Below, piece after piece: positions 1 to 11,477 of a DNA stretch of 64,000 nucleotides. The notes beneath the pieces were generated by a model. That model had not been told where the DNA came from, made no database searches, and saw only the letters and a list, made by a program, of their open reading frames with translations. A program made the translations under genes and the position numbers. Origin of the DNA: Aphelocoma coerulescens (lineage: Eukaryota > Chordata > Aves > Passeriformes > Corvidae); the NCBI RefSeq assembly GCF_041296385.1, contig NW_027184079.1, positions 124,001 through 188,000 on the forward strand, written 5' to 3'. Position 1 is the stretch's first letter. Every line of letters begins with the position of its first letter.

Positions 1-1345
1 GCACCGCGTTAACGTACTCAGTGGACCGAATTTCAAATGTCCAGCCAAAAGCTGCTTCATAAGCAGATTCAGCTGAGAATGCTCTGGCTGCTTCACAAAG
101 TAAGGCGCAGCCGTTTCCATTCATCACACTACCTGGCCAGAAGCAGTATCCTACACCTTCAATGCTGCAGCGTCCATGCAGCTGGAGCACACGCAGTAGG
201 ACGCGTCCAGATAGACGGCGTTCTTCAAGTACCCCCCTCCTCCAAGCAGCCTTGAAACTGAGCACAACACACTGCGGCTCGGGAGCTTCCTTCTCAGATA
301 GACGTGCCGTCACGTTATTCACTCTCGCAGCTCCGTTGCCCACTTGCAGCAGCTGCTACCAAAGCAAAATGCTCCAGAAGTAAAAAGCACTGCCGGGCTG
401 CACTTTCCCTTGCCTCACGTAAAGCACCATAAACTGTCCGCTGTGCTCTGTATTTCCATTCTCCGCCGCATCTACCACTGTTATCTCTGCATCTCGAAGC
501 ATAAAGCTCGGCACAATTCCTCCCAGGGAACGCTGGAAGAGAAATAGGCAGCAGCACAAGTAGCTGCAAGTGGAACTTTCTGTTTTAAAACGCTAACGTG
601 AATCCGGAAACAAGCGAGTGACAGCCAGGCTTCCTCTTGCAGCCTGTGCGATGCACACACCAGCTCGGTGCTCTGCCCTCATTCTTTAATGCTCTTCGTA
701 CCATGTCGCGCTTTCATTCTGCCGGAGTCGAAGCGTCGTCTACTTCTCGCCCAGAGAGCACGGTGCCAGCGGAGAAAGGCTCCAGAAAAACGCTCCAGGC
801 TGCTGATTCTTCCCAAACACACCAGGGCTATGCACTTTCCTTCGCAGCGCTAAGTAGCATCACATTCTGTTTGCGTTGGAGCCGGAATGCAAAGGGAAAG
901 ATTCTCGGTTACGTCTCACTCAGCGCCCAGTTTTAGGTCACCAAGCTTACCCGGAGCTTACCCGCGACGCGTGGAAATTGGTATTTGCACCATATTCAAG
1001 TGGTAGCTTTCTTTCCTTTACAGCCTGCAGAGCGCCGTCAGATCGCGGTGCTCTCTGCACCTGCCTTCTCCCTTCCAAGTACCACCGCGCACCTTACAGC
1101 CTTGCAGGAAGCAAAGACGTGGAGAGATGTCTCGCAGAGAAGATCGTGCAAAGACGAAAAGATGTTCTTCTTTGCTTTTCCTCGTCGCCCAGATTGTGGT
1201 GCTCTACTGAAAGCGTGGGCTAACGAATGGCTAATCTAGCATGTGCTTCCCTTCTAATGCATTTCGCTGAGCGAGAGCTGAGGAAAATCCTTGCACTGTA
1301 CACTATGGATGCGTGCAGTAGACACGCAGAAGAGCGGCACAGCTC
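1..1345 (-). repeat. Satellite unit, inverted orientation (left array, cut by window start)
   Basis: This stretch is the reverse complement of the satellite units that follow it. The segment at 37-255 reappears on the opposite strand at 2,103-2,366 and 3,540-3,758. It is CpG-rich and contains several short overlapping open frames on both strands with no recognisable domain. It is repeated almost unchanged at 39,241-40,585. Orientation flips to direct near 1,385. Confidence 0.85.
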
Positions 1346-1424
1346 ATAACCATCGCACACTCCAGCCCAGAGCTCTGGGGCTGCGTTCTTCTCAATTTCC
1401 GGCGCTGGACAGAACTGAGACATT

Positions 1425-2015
1425 GAGCTTTGGCTCTCTTTAGTGTGTGTACTGCACGCATCCAGAGCGCGCTGTGCACAGATTCTCCTCAGCGCTACGT
1501 GCAAGCACAGACTTTCTGCTTCGCAGAGCCCAACTGTCCGCCGAAGCTCTCGCTCAGAGAAATGTGTCAGGAGAGAAGCACTTGCTGGATTAGCCTTACA
1601 CTGGCCAACAGTTCCAAAGAAGCACCATAGTCTTCTTGCGAGAAAGGATAATAAAACACATGTATTGTCCCAGCAAAGTTCTCTGTGCTAGCCGAAGCCG
1701 AGAATCTTTCCCTTAAGATTAAGACCACAACGCAGACAGCATTTTGTGCTACTTAACGCTGAAAGGGATAGCCCAGGCGTGTTTCGGCAGAGGCAGAAGC
1801 CCGGAGCGTTTCTCTGCCGGCACCGTGCTCTCAGGCGAGAAGTAGACGACGCTTCGACTCCGGCAGAATGAAAAGCGCGACATGGTACGAAGAGCATACG
1901 AATGAGGGCGCAGAGCACCGAGCTGGTGTGCGCATCGCACAGGCTGCAAGAAGAAGCGTGGCTGCCGCTCGCTTCTTTGCGGATTCACGTTAGCAGTTGA
2001 AAACAAAAGTTCCAC
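1425..2015 (+). repeat. Partial satellite unit, direct orientation
   Basis: From about 1,425 the sequence resembles the direct units (compare 1,430-1,560 with 2,469-2,560). It carries an internal deletion and joins near 1,690 to the unit end that contains the 'cgacgcttcgactccgg' segment. No gene is recognised. The copy at 40,665-41,255 is nearly identical. Confidence 0.75.
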
Positions 2016-3234
2016 TTGCAGCTACTTGTGCTGCTACCTATTTCTCTTCCAGCTTTCCCTGGGAAGAATTGTGCTGCGAGAGTGAATAACGTGACGGCAC
2101 GTCTATCTGAGAAGGAAGCTCCCGAGCCGCAGTGTGTTGTGCTCAGTTTCAAGGCTGCTTGGAGAAGGGGGTACTTGAAGACCGCCTTCTATCTCGACGC
2201 GTCCTACTGCGTGTGCTCCAGCTGCATGGACGCTGCAGCATTGAAGGTGTAGGATACTGCTTCTGGCCAGGTAGTGTGATGAATGGAAACGGCTGCGCCT
2301 TACTTTGTGAAGCAGCCAGAGCATTCTCAGCTGAATCTGCTTATGAAGCAGCTTTTGGCTGGACATTTGAAATTCGGTCCACTGAGTACGTTAACGCGGT
2401 GCCCAGCTGCTTCGTTCTTCGCCTTCTGCGGTCTGGACAGAACTGAAGCCCAGCGATGGCTTTGAGTTTTGCCGCTCTTCAGCATGTGTACTGCACGCAT
2501 CCACAGTGTGCTGTGCAAGGATTTTCCTCAGCTCTCCCTCAGCGAAATGCATCAGGTGAGAAACACTTGCTGGATTAGCCTTTCGCTGGCCATGGCTTTC
2601 AGTACAGCACCACAATCTGGGCGACGAGGAGGAGCAAAGAAGAACATCTTTTCGTCTTTGCACGTTCTTCTCTGCGAGACGACTATCCGCGTCATTGCTT
2701 CCTGCAAGGCTATATTCTGCGCAGTGGTACTTGAAAGGGAGAAGGCAGGTGCAGAGAGCACCGCGATCTGACGGCGCTCTGCAGGCTGTAAAGGAAAGAG
2801 GGCTGCCACTGGAATGTGTGCAAACACAAGTTTCCACGAGTCGCGGGCAAGCTCTGGGCGTGCTTGTTGACCTAAAACTGTTCTCTGTGCCCGACATTGC
2901 TGAGAATCTTTCCCTTTACATTTGGACGACAAGAAAAGACCGAAAGTGCTGCTGTATGTCGCTGCGAGAAAAGTGCATAGCCCTGGTGTGTTTCGGAAGG
3001 GCAGTCGGCTGGGGCATTTCTCTTCCGGCACCGTGCTCTCCGGGCGAGAAGTAGACGACGCTTCGACTCCGGCTGAATGAAAAGCGCGACATGGTACGAA
3101 GAGCATACGAATGAGGGCGCAGAGCACCGAGCTGGTGTGCGCATCGCACAGGCTGCAAGAAGAAGCGTGGCTGCCGCTCGCTTCTTTGCGGATTCACGTT
3201 AGCAGTTGAAAACAAAAGTTCCACTTGCAGCTAC
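2016..3234 (+). repeat. Satellite unit, ~1.2 kb deletion variant
   Basis: Same unit as 3,235-4,627 but missing roughly 180 bp near its start: after the ctttccctgggaagaattgtg segment it jumps directly to the tgcgagagtgaataacgtg segment. Open frames of 100-191 codons occur in several overlapping frames on both strands, which argues against any one being a real gene. The direct copy is at 41,256-42,474. That copy carries a different sequence type around 41,488-41,550 from the one at 2,248-2,310. Confidence 0.85.
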
Positions 3235-4627
3235 TTGTGCTGCTACCTATTTCTCTTCCAGCTTTCCCTGGGAAGAATTGTGCCGAGCTTTATGCTTCGA
3301 GATGCAGAGATGACAGTGGTAGATGCAGCGGAGAATGGAAATAAAGAGTGCAGCGGACAGTTTACAGTGCTTTACGTGAGGCAAAGGAAAAGGTTTGCTC
3401 AGCAGTGCTTTTTACTTCTGAAACATTTTGCTTTGGTAGCAGCTGCTGCAAGTGGGCAACGGAGCTGCGAGAGTGAATAACGTGACGGCACGTCTATCTG
3501 AGAAGGAAGCTCCCGAGCCGCAGTGTGTTGTGCTCAGTTTCAAGGCTGCTTGGAGGAGGGGGGTACTTGAAGAACGCCGTCTATCTGGACGCGTCCTACT
3601 GCGTGTGCTCCAGCTGCATGGACTCTGCAGCATTGAAGGTGTAAGAAACTTCTTCTGGCCTGATAGTGTGATAGAGTGCAACGGCTACGCCTTACTTTGT
3701 GAACCATCCAGAGCATTCTCAGCTGAATCTGCTTGTGAAGCAGCTCTTGGCTGGACATTTGAAATTCGGTCCACTGAGTACGTTAACGCGGTGCCCAGCT
3801 GCTTCGTTCTTCGCCTTCTGCCGTCTGGACAGAACTGAAGCCCAGCGATTGCTTTTAGCTGTGGCTCTCTTCAGCATGTGTACTGCACGCATCCGCAGTG
3901 TGCTGTGCAAGGATTTTCCTCAGCTCTCCCTCAGCGAAATGCATCAGGTGAGAAACACTTGCTGGATTAGCCTTTCGCTGGCCAAGGCTTTTAATACAGC
4001 ACCACAATATGGGCGACGAGGAGAAAGGAAGAACATCTTTTCGTCCTGGCACGTTCTTCTGAGCGACATGACTATCCGCGTGTTTGCTTCCTGCAAAGCT
4101 GTATTGTGCGCGGCGGTATTGGAACTGAGAAGGCAGGTGCAGAGAGCACCGGGATCTGACGGCGTTCTGCAGCCTGTAAAGGAAAGACGGCAGCCACTTG
4201 AATGTGGTGCAAACACAAGTTTCCACGCGTCGAGGGCAAGCTCTGGGCGTGCTGGTTGACCTAAAACTGTTCTCTGGGCGGGACATAGCAGAGAATCTTT
4301 CCCTTTCCATTTGGACGACAAGAAAGACCGAAAGTGCTGCTGTATGTCGCTGCGAGGGAAAGTGCATAGACCAGGCGTGTGTCGGCAGAAGCAGTCGGCT
4401 GGGGCATTTCGCTGCCGGCACCGTGCTCTCTGGGCGAGAAGTAGACGACGCTTCGACTCCGGCTGAATGAAAGAGCGACATGGGTACTAAAGAGGCCGAA
4501 CGAAGGCGCAGAGCACCGGACTCGTGTCCGCAGCGTACAAACTGAGAAAGGAGCGTGGCTAGCACTCGCCTGCCTGCCCAATTCACGTTAGCATTGAGAA
4601 GGAGGAAGTTCAACGACAACTACTTCC
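3235..4627 (+). repeat. Satellite unit, ~1,393 bp
   Basis: Full-length tandem unit. Its start (ctatttctcttccag...) recurs at 42,475, 43,867 and 45,259 with 1,392-bp spacing, and in diverged form at 4,628 and 46,652. Unlike most old satellites it is dense in CpG (for example about 3,000-3,160). From about 4,186 it is already part of palindrome arm A, because the match to the inverted arm begins there. Confidence 0.88.
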
Positions 4628-5035
4628 TTGTGCTACTACTTATCCCTCTTCCAACCATCCCCAAAACCACTGGCGCTTAACTTTAGGCTTCGAGATGCAG
4701 CAAACACAGTGGTCGCTTCCAAGGAGAGGGGAAGTAGAGAGTGCAGCGGGGAGTTTAGGTGGCTTTACGTAAGGCAAGGGGAAGGTGCAGCCCAGCATTG
4801 GCTTTTTCTTCTAGTTCTTTTCTTCAGGAGAGCAGCTAGCAAGCAGGCTGCGAGAGGCAACAATGGGATGGCTCGTCTGTCGGAGAAGCCGCAGTCTACA
4901 GTGCTGCAGACTGCTGTGCACAGTTTTAATGCTGCTGTAAGTACACTGTACTTTTGGAACGTCTTCTCTCCTGACTCTCCCATCTCTGGGAGCTCTAGCT
5001 GCTTGAACCTGGCCACACTGAAGGTGTGTGGACGT
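4628..5035 (+). repeat. Diverged satellite unit at arm edge
   Basis: This segment aligns in translation and order with the start of the 1,392-bp unit (compare 4,628-4,900 with 3,235-3,500) but is clearly more diverged than the array units are from each other. It marks the transition from array to single-copy arm sequence. Copies are at 37,943-38,350 (-) and 46,652-47,059 (+). Confidence 0.7.
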
Positions 5036-6469
5036 GGTCGCGCTGCGAGTATCAAGTCTTCCAGAGAAGAGGGATAGTCAAGAAATGCTTTCTCACCTGG
5101 CCTATCTCTCAGTCCGAACTGTGGCTTCAAACGCTGCGCTGCAAGGGTGGACTTACCCACTTGGAGAGAATGTGATGATGCTCTAGATATAGTTGCGAAG
5201 GAAAGTGCTGCTCACTGGAATGTTTCGCCTAGTTCACAGACTTTAAAAGGACTAGGAAGGCCAACGCCTTGTTTTAGCACTTGTTCTCTGCGTGCAGCTG
5301 CTGGATGTTTGGAAGGGCTTTGGGATCCGCCAGAGGTGGAGGGTACGATGCTACAGAGAGCTTGAAGGAAAGCGCCTATCTCCAGGGCCTTTGATGCAGT
5401 TCAGCGGGTGCGAGTGGCATGTTGAGCATGTTCATGATGGCACAGAAAAGGTTCTGAAAGAAAGAGGCCGTGCTGAAACTGCCTTTACTTTTGCCGCGTA
5501 GAAACTGCTCAGCCAACAATGAAAAGATTCGTCTTGCTTCCCCCCTACGCGCAGGGTTACATCCTTTTATGTCTCCAAGAGGCAGGATGCACAGCAGAGC
5601 TCTTCCACCAACTGCTTCCACACGACTGGGGCCGCGCCAGCCAAGCGCTTTTTGCCGGGCACTGTCAGCGCTCATGGAAACAACCACACGACGGCGCTGC
5701 AGACTTGCAAAAGAAGGCCAAGCACCTGGCCCAGCTCGAAACCACCCCAAGGGCAGACAGAGGCAACTTGCAAACGGCCCTGCACTCAAATCAACGGTGT
5801 CAGGACAAAAAGGTTGCCCTCATCTTCCCCTTCCAAGAGCACACTCTTCTTTACACCACACCTCTTTGGCCCAAACAAATCTTTTCCCTCTCGCAGATTC
5901 CGCCCACCAGCTTGAAACCATCTGGCAAAAACAGGGCTCAAAACAGTGCCAGCTGAGGAAGATCTTGCTGCCTACAACTTCACCTGCACCCCTCAAACTA
6001 GCAGCACACACGCTGTTCTCAGCACTCTCCTTCTCAGCTCTAGGTACCATCCTAAGCCTTCCCTCTCCCAGAGTCAGGATCCAAAGGCAACGGCACCAGG
6101 GACTGCTCACACACTGAAGGCACCAGGACAAATAGCTTAAGAGCTTGGCCTTTGCATTCCCACTGACAGCTCAACAGCTCGAACCCAGAGAGAGCTCTGC
6201 CTGTTGGGAAAAGCCTTTAAAATCCCTAGGAGTACCTGATGTGCACATCCAAACCTGCCTTCCTTGCCAAAGAGAGCAACTACAAGCCCATCTCCAAAGA
6301 AACGGCATCCCCTCCTCCAAAATACAACACATCCAGCGACTGATCCACCTCCAGTATTGAATATGTCCAACAATTGCCCCTACATGCACAGGGGCCAGAA
6401 GAGAAATGTCTTGTTGGACTATTCCTCCCCACAGTACCTTAACATCTGCTCCAGCAACACTGGCACTAT
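5036..6469 (+). other. Unassigned arm sequence with long but unconvincing open frames
   Basis: No gene is recognised here. A 215-codon frame (5,470-6,117) and an overlapping 145-codon frame (5,519-5,956) stay open in all three copies. However, most base differences between copies change the amino acid in both frames, for example at 5,544, 5,596, 5,874 and 5,910, so there is no sign of protein constraint. No signal peptide, membrane segment or known motif is visible. Copies are at 36,509-37,942 (-) and 47,060-48,493 (+). Confidence 0.5.
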
Positions 6470-7640
6470 GTCCTTGCCTTCCCAAGGAAAGGCACTCCGA
6501 GTCTCTTGGCCTTGCCTTGTCTAGTTCTTCTTAAGGTACCCTTGCTCTGCTTCCTTTGCCTGCGTCTGCCTTGCCTCGCACTGCCTACAACTTGCTGGCT
6601 TTGCTTTGCCCGGCCTACCACTCTTTCCCTTGCCTTCCATGCAGGCAAGGCGCTGCAAACCGAGTGCAGGCAATTGTGGGCAAGTCAAGGGAGAGGTAGG
6701 CAAGGCCAGAGCAGTGAGGGGAAAGCAAATGGACTGGTAGGCAAGAGAAGGCCCAGAAGTTAGAGGCAAGGCTGGCTGTAGGAAGGAAGGGCCACTGATG
6801 GGAAGGCCAGGCAGAAACAGGAAGGGCTCAGCAAGCCAAGGCCCTGGAGGAAAACAGTAGGCAGGTCATGTGCGGGGCAGGGCCCTGCAAAGGAATGCAA
6901 GGCTCCAGAGGGCTAGCAGGACAAGGCAAGGCAAGTGTTGTGTTGCCAAGGCAAGGCCAGGCAAGGCAGGTGAGAAGTACATTCAAGGACTGCTGGTGCA
7001 CAAAAGTGGCCAGGACCAAGTGCTCTGTGTGGCCTTGATCCCGCGTGGGTCATCTCTCCTCTGTACCTAAAAGACTTGAGCTACCTGCCTTCCCTTGTAT
7101 GCAAAAGAACTCTCTTTCTGGTCCCCGAGCTCAAGGGCAAAATGTGAATTGCCCCTCCAAGGTTCAAGACATGCAAGGATTGCTCCCAGACAAAGGCTGC
7201 CCACAGAGATGAGTGTGGCAACATGCGTCCTCCCCTGGTCTTCCTCTCATGGGATCCTGAAACACCGGAGATGCTTGAGAGCTTTGAGATTCCTCGGAGG
7301 AGCAGAAAGGGCAGGGCAAGGCCCAGAAATGTCATTGAAAAGGGGTGTTGAATTCCAGGTGGGGGAGGGGTGAGCAAGGTCATGCAAGGCAAGGGAGGGG
7401 TTCAAGGGCAAGGCAAGGCAAGTGGTGGCTTTGCGAGGCGAGGCAAGGCAATGAGGGTCCTAGAAGGAAAAGGAAAGGTGAGGCCAGACCTAGACGAATG
7501 TGAAAGGAAGTCAGGTGGGGGATGGGTGAGCAAGTCAGTGCAAGGCAGGGGAGAAAAGGCAGGTTGAGGGAAGGCTACAGAGGGGGCAGCAAGGAAATGC
7601 AAGGCATGGGGAAGCATGCGAGGAGTGGGTGCTGCCAGCC
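6470..7640 (+). repeat. Degenerate GGCAA/TTGCC-type short repeat
   Basis: The stretch is filled with imperfect 'ggcaagg' / 'ccttgcc' words. The strand bias changes: TTGCC words dominate before about 6,640 and GGCAA words after it. Clear runs occur near 6,920-6,975 and 7,380-7,455. Open frames here are low-complexity (K/G/Q or L/P-rich) and are not taken as genes. Copies are at 35,338-36,508 (-) and 48,494-49,664 (+). Confidence 0.8.
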
Positions 7641-7713
7641 GGTGGGGATGGCAGGGGCGGGGCCACTGCAAGTAGCATGGTGGGGATGTGGAGGGGGTGT
7701 TAGTATGCGGGAG

Positions 7714-7732
7714 GTGTGTGTGTGTGTGTGTG
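7714..7732 (+). repeat. (GT)n microsatellite
   Basis: A 19-base perfect GT run. The inverted copy at 35,246-35,264 has the same length, and the direct copy at 49,738-49,758 is 2 bases longer. This accounts for the 2-base change in offset between copies at this point. Confidence 0.95.
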
Positions 7733-7836
7733 CAGTGGAGTGCAGGGTAAGTGCAGGTGTGTGTGTGCGTATACGGGGGTTTTGTGCCAGGTGCTGTGCC
7801 GGGGAGAGCCGTTCCACCGCAAGGAAGGTGTGGGCG

Positions 7837-8275
7837 TGAAAGGAGTAAGATAGATGTGTCTTTACAAAGAGACCGTGTGAATCTCTCCTTAGACAAGGCT
7901 AGGAATTTACAGGGGGGGAAGTAACAGAAGAAAGTATTCGTTCTAGAAACTGTTACTAATCAACAGAGACTGTTGCTCAGCCAAGGCCCTGCTAAATTCC
8001 TGAACCTAGAGCAAGGCAGCAAAGACTTCCCAGCATTAGGAATAGTTTGGTTTTCTTCCTTTTCCATTCCAAAAGGGGAGTGCATATTAGAGGGGGGCAT
8101 AGAGTAGGCAGTTCCGGAAGTCTGTAATTCCCGAGTACCTCAGAGGGTGCTGTTGCCAGGAACTTAGCATCAGAAGGGAGCTGCATCCCGCAATCATTTG
8201 AGAGACTCCATGGCAAAAGCCCCATGGCCTCTCCCTGGAGTTGAAGAATGTTACAGGACTCCTCTGTCTCCTTTT
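7837..8275 (+). repeat. ERV2 5' LTR (copy A)
   Basis: Starts at tgaaagg and is homologous along its length to 11,478-11,938. Shared blocks include the 'ctttacaaagagaccgtg' segment, the block around 'gcatattagagg', and the end block up to 'ctcctttt'. Compared with the 3' end it lacks a short block near 8,145. A terminal CA is not visible, so the right edge is uncertain by a few bases. Confidence 0.75.
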
Positions 8276-8449
8276 TGGTGGATGAAGAAACTCAGAAAGC
8301 CACACTTCTGCCAGAACTCTCCAAGATGCCCCCTTTGCTCCCCGTGACTCCATCACTGCCCAGGAAGCTGTCTTTTCTACCGCAGCAGTTTGACATACAG
8401 TTAAAAGTCGTGTGGCAGAGAAAAAAGGCAAGAATTGGTTTCCAAGGGA

Positions 8450-9425
8450 TGGCAAACAAGAGATACCAGAACCTTTGGCCCTACCAATATTAAAGCAACT
8501 CCATTAAGAGAGTTCTTGCACTTCCTGAGGATTGGCAGAAGCCTATCTCATGATGTATGTTGCTGGGGGTCTTTTTAGACTGGCAAAAGGAGCTGTTGAA
8601 GGTTGCTTGATCTGTGCTAAAGCCAACAGCCAAGTTACAAAGTAACTTGCTAGAGGAGGGAGGCCTTGGGCTGCATGGCCCTTCCAAAGATGCCAGGTGG
8701 ATTTTCCGGAGATGCCCCAAGTGGCAAGGCTTAATATCTTCTGGTAATCGTATGTCAGCTAGCAAGGTGGCCAGAAGTATTTCCAACTACTTCAGTAATG
8801 ACAGGATCAGTTCTTAAGGCATTTTTGGAACAAATCATTCCAAGATACAGCATTGTAGAAGCAATAGATTCAGATAGGGGAACTCATTTTGCAGGAAAGA
8901 TCCTTCAAGGGGTTTTGGCTTCTTTAGGAACACAATGGAACCTCCATAGGCCCTGGCACCCCCAGAGCTCGGCTCGGCTAGAAAACAATGAAGAGAGAAA
9001 TAAACACCTTTTGAAGCTGGTAATAGAAACCAAGATGCCATGGGTAGGGCTTTGGACATTGGCTTTGGTGAGAATGAGGGCCCAAGCCAGAAGAGAGATT
9101 CAGTTATCTCCCTTTCAATCGTTGTTTGCAATTGCCCTGGTAAGTCTCCACCCAGTGGGGGGGGGTAGAGGCAAGTGATGCATTTTTAAAACCATCTGTG
9201 GCCAGGATCCTGCTTCTTGTGAAACCCCTTCAACAGGAAACTCAGCTGGTGCAAGCCCGGCCTTTGGACTTTGCTGCTTTTAACATCCAACCAGGAGATT
9301 GAGTCCTAATTAAGGAGTAGAAAGAAGCGCCAGTGCTGGTGAAATGGCGTGGCCCATTCCAAGTGTCACTGACGACAGAAAACAGCCGTCAAGTAAGCTG
9401 AACACAGGTGAACCCGTCACTCTCG
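8450..9425 (+). pseudogene. pol: ERV2 pol remnant: integrase
   Basis: Remnant of a gammaretroviral integrase, the enzyme that joins viral DNA to host DNA. Visible parts are the CxxC half of the N-terminal zinc domain (near 8,610), the first catalytic Asp in a QVDF context (codon 8,700-8,702), the second Asp in SDRGTHF (8,873-8,875), and the Glu 36 codons later (8,981-8,983), giving the DD35E spacing. The 8,700-to-8,873 distance is not a multiple of three, so a frameshift lies between the first two Asp residues, and several stops precede it. A C-terminal segment (QPGD, then stop codons) follows at about 9,290-9,420. The upstream two thirds of pol are absent. Copies are at 33,553-34,528 (-) and 50,476-51,451 (+). 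Confidence 0.85.
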
Positions 9426-9769
9426 GGTCAAGGTCTCTGAAGCCTCGGAGATTTGCACATCTCAGCTGGAGGAGAAGGCCGGGAGGCCGTGACTGACACT
9501 CTGCAGGAGTGGGCCGGAGCAGTAGGCAGTGCTTCGACATCGGAAGAAGCCCCGCAGTCCTACCTTCAGACCGTCTGCTGAAATAGACTGTATAGGCATC
9601 CCTCCTCTAGAATCTCCACTCACTTGGGGGCTAATACTTGTGGCCATTTTGTTACGTTAAGTGGTTTCTGTGTCTTCAATTGCCACAGGTGCTGCAGAAG
9701 ACAACGGGAAAATTAGACTAGCTAATTAGATGACACTATTAAAACATTTTCCTTACTAATTCTACTTTG

Positions 9770-11450
9770 ATATGGTCAGCTGAGTTTAGGCCAGGAGTGG
9801 GAGAATCAATTTGCAGCCTTAGGAGAAGAAGTAGCAAAAGTTTTTAACCTTAGCAATTGCTGGCTCTGTGGAAGGCCAGGAGGATCTGAAGAGTGGCCAT
9901 AGTTGGCTAGCCCAGCTGAACCTAAATGGTGGGTCAATGTGAGGGCCACAGTGGGATGGGATTTGGGGCCAAAGAAGGAAGTTCATGGCCACTTCATTCT
10001 TCTCCAACAGGCACTTATTGCCTAAATAGGATAGGGCGTGTCTATGTAGGAAAAGGCAATTGTCAATTGACTTTCCCTCTGGGCTTGAACAACTGGGTTT
10101 GGACCCCCAATTGCCCTCCTTCCAATTGTTCCAAATATCAAGGCAAATGCAATCAAATACCTGTTCGGCTCACTAACAGTAGCTGCGTAAGGCGTTCTTA
10201 TCACACTTACCAAAAATATTTGGAAGCCTGTAAAGCAATGGGGAGGGACAAGGGGTTTTTTTGACCACCTGTTTTTGAGCAGTCCCCACAAAAATTCCAC
10301 AAGTAGAAGACATGTTGTTTGTGATTATCAGTGGGAATGGCCACACCGGATTGGAACTCAAAGCCTTTTAGTGAGTTCTGCTCCAAATCCAACCAAGCAG
10401 CTTGCAGATGTAAATGTAGGTGGGAACCCTGTGCGGGAGCTTGGAAATGCAAATGCTGTGACCCTTATGGTGGGGCAACTCTTGTTGGAGGACCGTTAGG
10501 CCCGGGAATCCTGCTGTATTTTGAGCCACCAATTGATGACCATGGGTAGGTTCCTTTGCTAATGGAACACGGGCTTTGAAAGGACAGTATTGGATTTGTG
10601 GCCAACATGCTTAGCTCAGGTTACCTCCAAACTGGTCAGGGATATGGTATATTTAGTAGACTGTTGTTCTTTTTGCTACTACAAGTTCTGGGAAATCGCT
10701 TAGGAATCAAAATCTGTGATGATTTAATTAGAGAAAAGCAGTCAGCTGATGCAGCCCTGGCTGGAGGGAGCACCCCAAAACGGGGAAATGATGAACGGCC
10801 AACAGAACAAGTTACCCAACACGATGGACCAGCCCCTTGGAAACCTAAGGAATTAATCCCAGATGCCTGGGAACCCATTTATCATTTGAAGGAGATAATT
10901 AGGTTACAAGCTGTCTCGGAAATAATTACCAACCAGCCAGCCACAGCGCTTGACCTTTTTGCTGACCAACCCACTTAAATGAGGAAAGCGGTATTTCAAT
11001 ATTGGATGGTATTAGATTATCTGTTGGCAGAAGAAGGAGGAGTTTGTGGGAAATTAAATGACTCGAGCTGCTGTTTGCAAGCAGATGACAGCGGAAAAGT
11101 GGTCAAACAAATAACAAAGGAAATAACGTCAGCTCGTGGACCTGTCCAAATGTTGAAAGGATGGGGATGGGACATGTTTTCATGGTTAACTGGCCAGCTC
11201 TGGGCTAAATGAATACGATTCCTCCTCTTACATGCTATAGCAACTCTCATCTTTTTACCATGTGTGACACCATGCTGGCGGCAGCTCTTTCAGCAGGTGC
11301 TCAAGGGGATGCCGCTAGCAGCCATGCCTACCTGATCCAGAAATGACTACAAAAGGACAGAAAAGGATGTCACTGCAAATAATAGCAAAACCCAAGAAGA
11401 CTCCAGAAGAAAAAAATTAAATCCATGGTAATTAAGGTTTGTAAAGACAA
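9770..11450 (+). pseudogene. env: ERV2 env remnant (SU and TM)
   Basis: Remnant of a gamma-type envelope glycoprotein. A CWLC motif, typical of the surface subunit, is encoded at 9,858-9,869, and Cys-rich SU-like segments lie at 10,013-10,264 and 10,331-10,549. The transmembrane-subunit part is split into two adjacent frames (10,598-10,978 and 10,979-11,212). The second carries the conserved [12 protein letters not shown] segment followed by a Cys-X7-Cys-Cys motif. A stop at the end of that frame precedes a degraded hydrophobic anchor near 11,215-11,265. Several stop codons and frameshifts make it non-functional. Copies are at 31,528-33,208 (-) and 51,796-53,476 (+). Confidence 0.85.
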
Positions 11451-11477
11451 ATACAGAGCAAATAAAAAGAGGAGGGA

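Noticed and set aside
1..4185. Open frames of 60-254 codons throughout the satellite units
   Set aside because: They overlap in many frames on both strands, no domain is visible, and unit deletions break them freely.
2016..4627. CRISPR array
   Set aside because: The repeat period is 1.2-1.4 kb with no short repeat-spacer structure, and the genome is vertebrate.
5470..6117. 215-codon frame conserved in all three arms
   Set aside because: Most differences between copies are amino-acid-changing, and an overlapping 145-codon frame is equally open. No homology is recognised.
7522..7839. Open frames around the GT run and GGCAA repeat
   Set aside because: Simple-sequence translation (Cys/Val or Thr/His runs), changed by the 2-base microsatellite difference.
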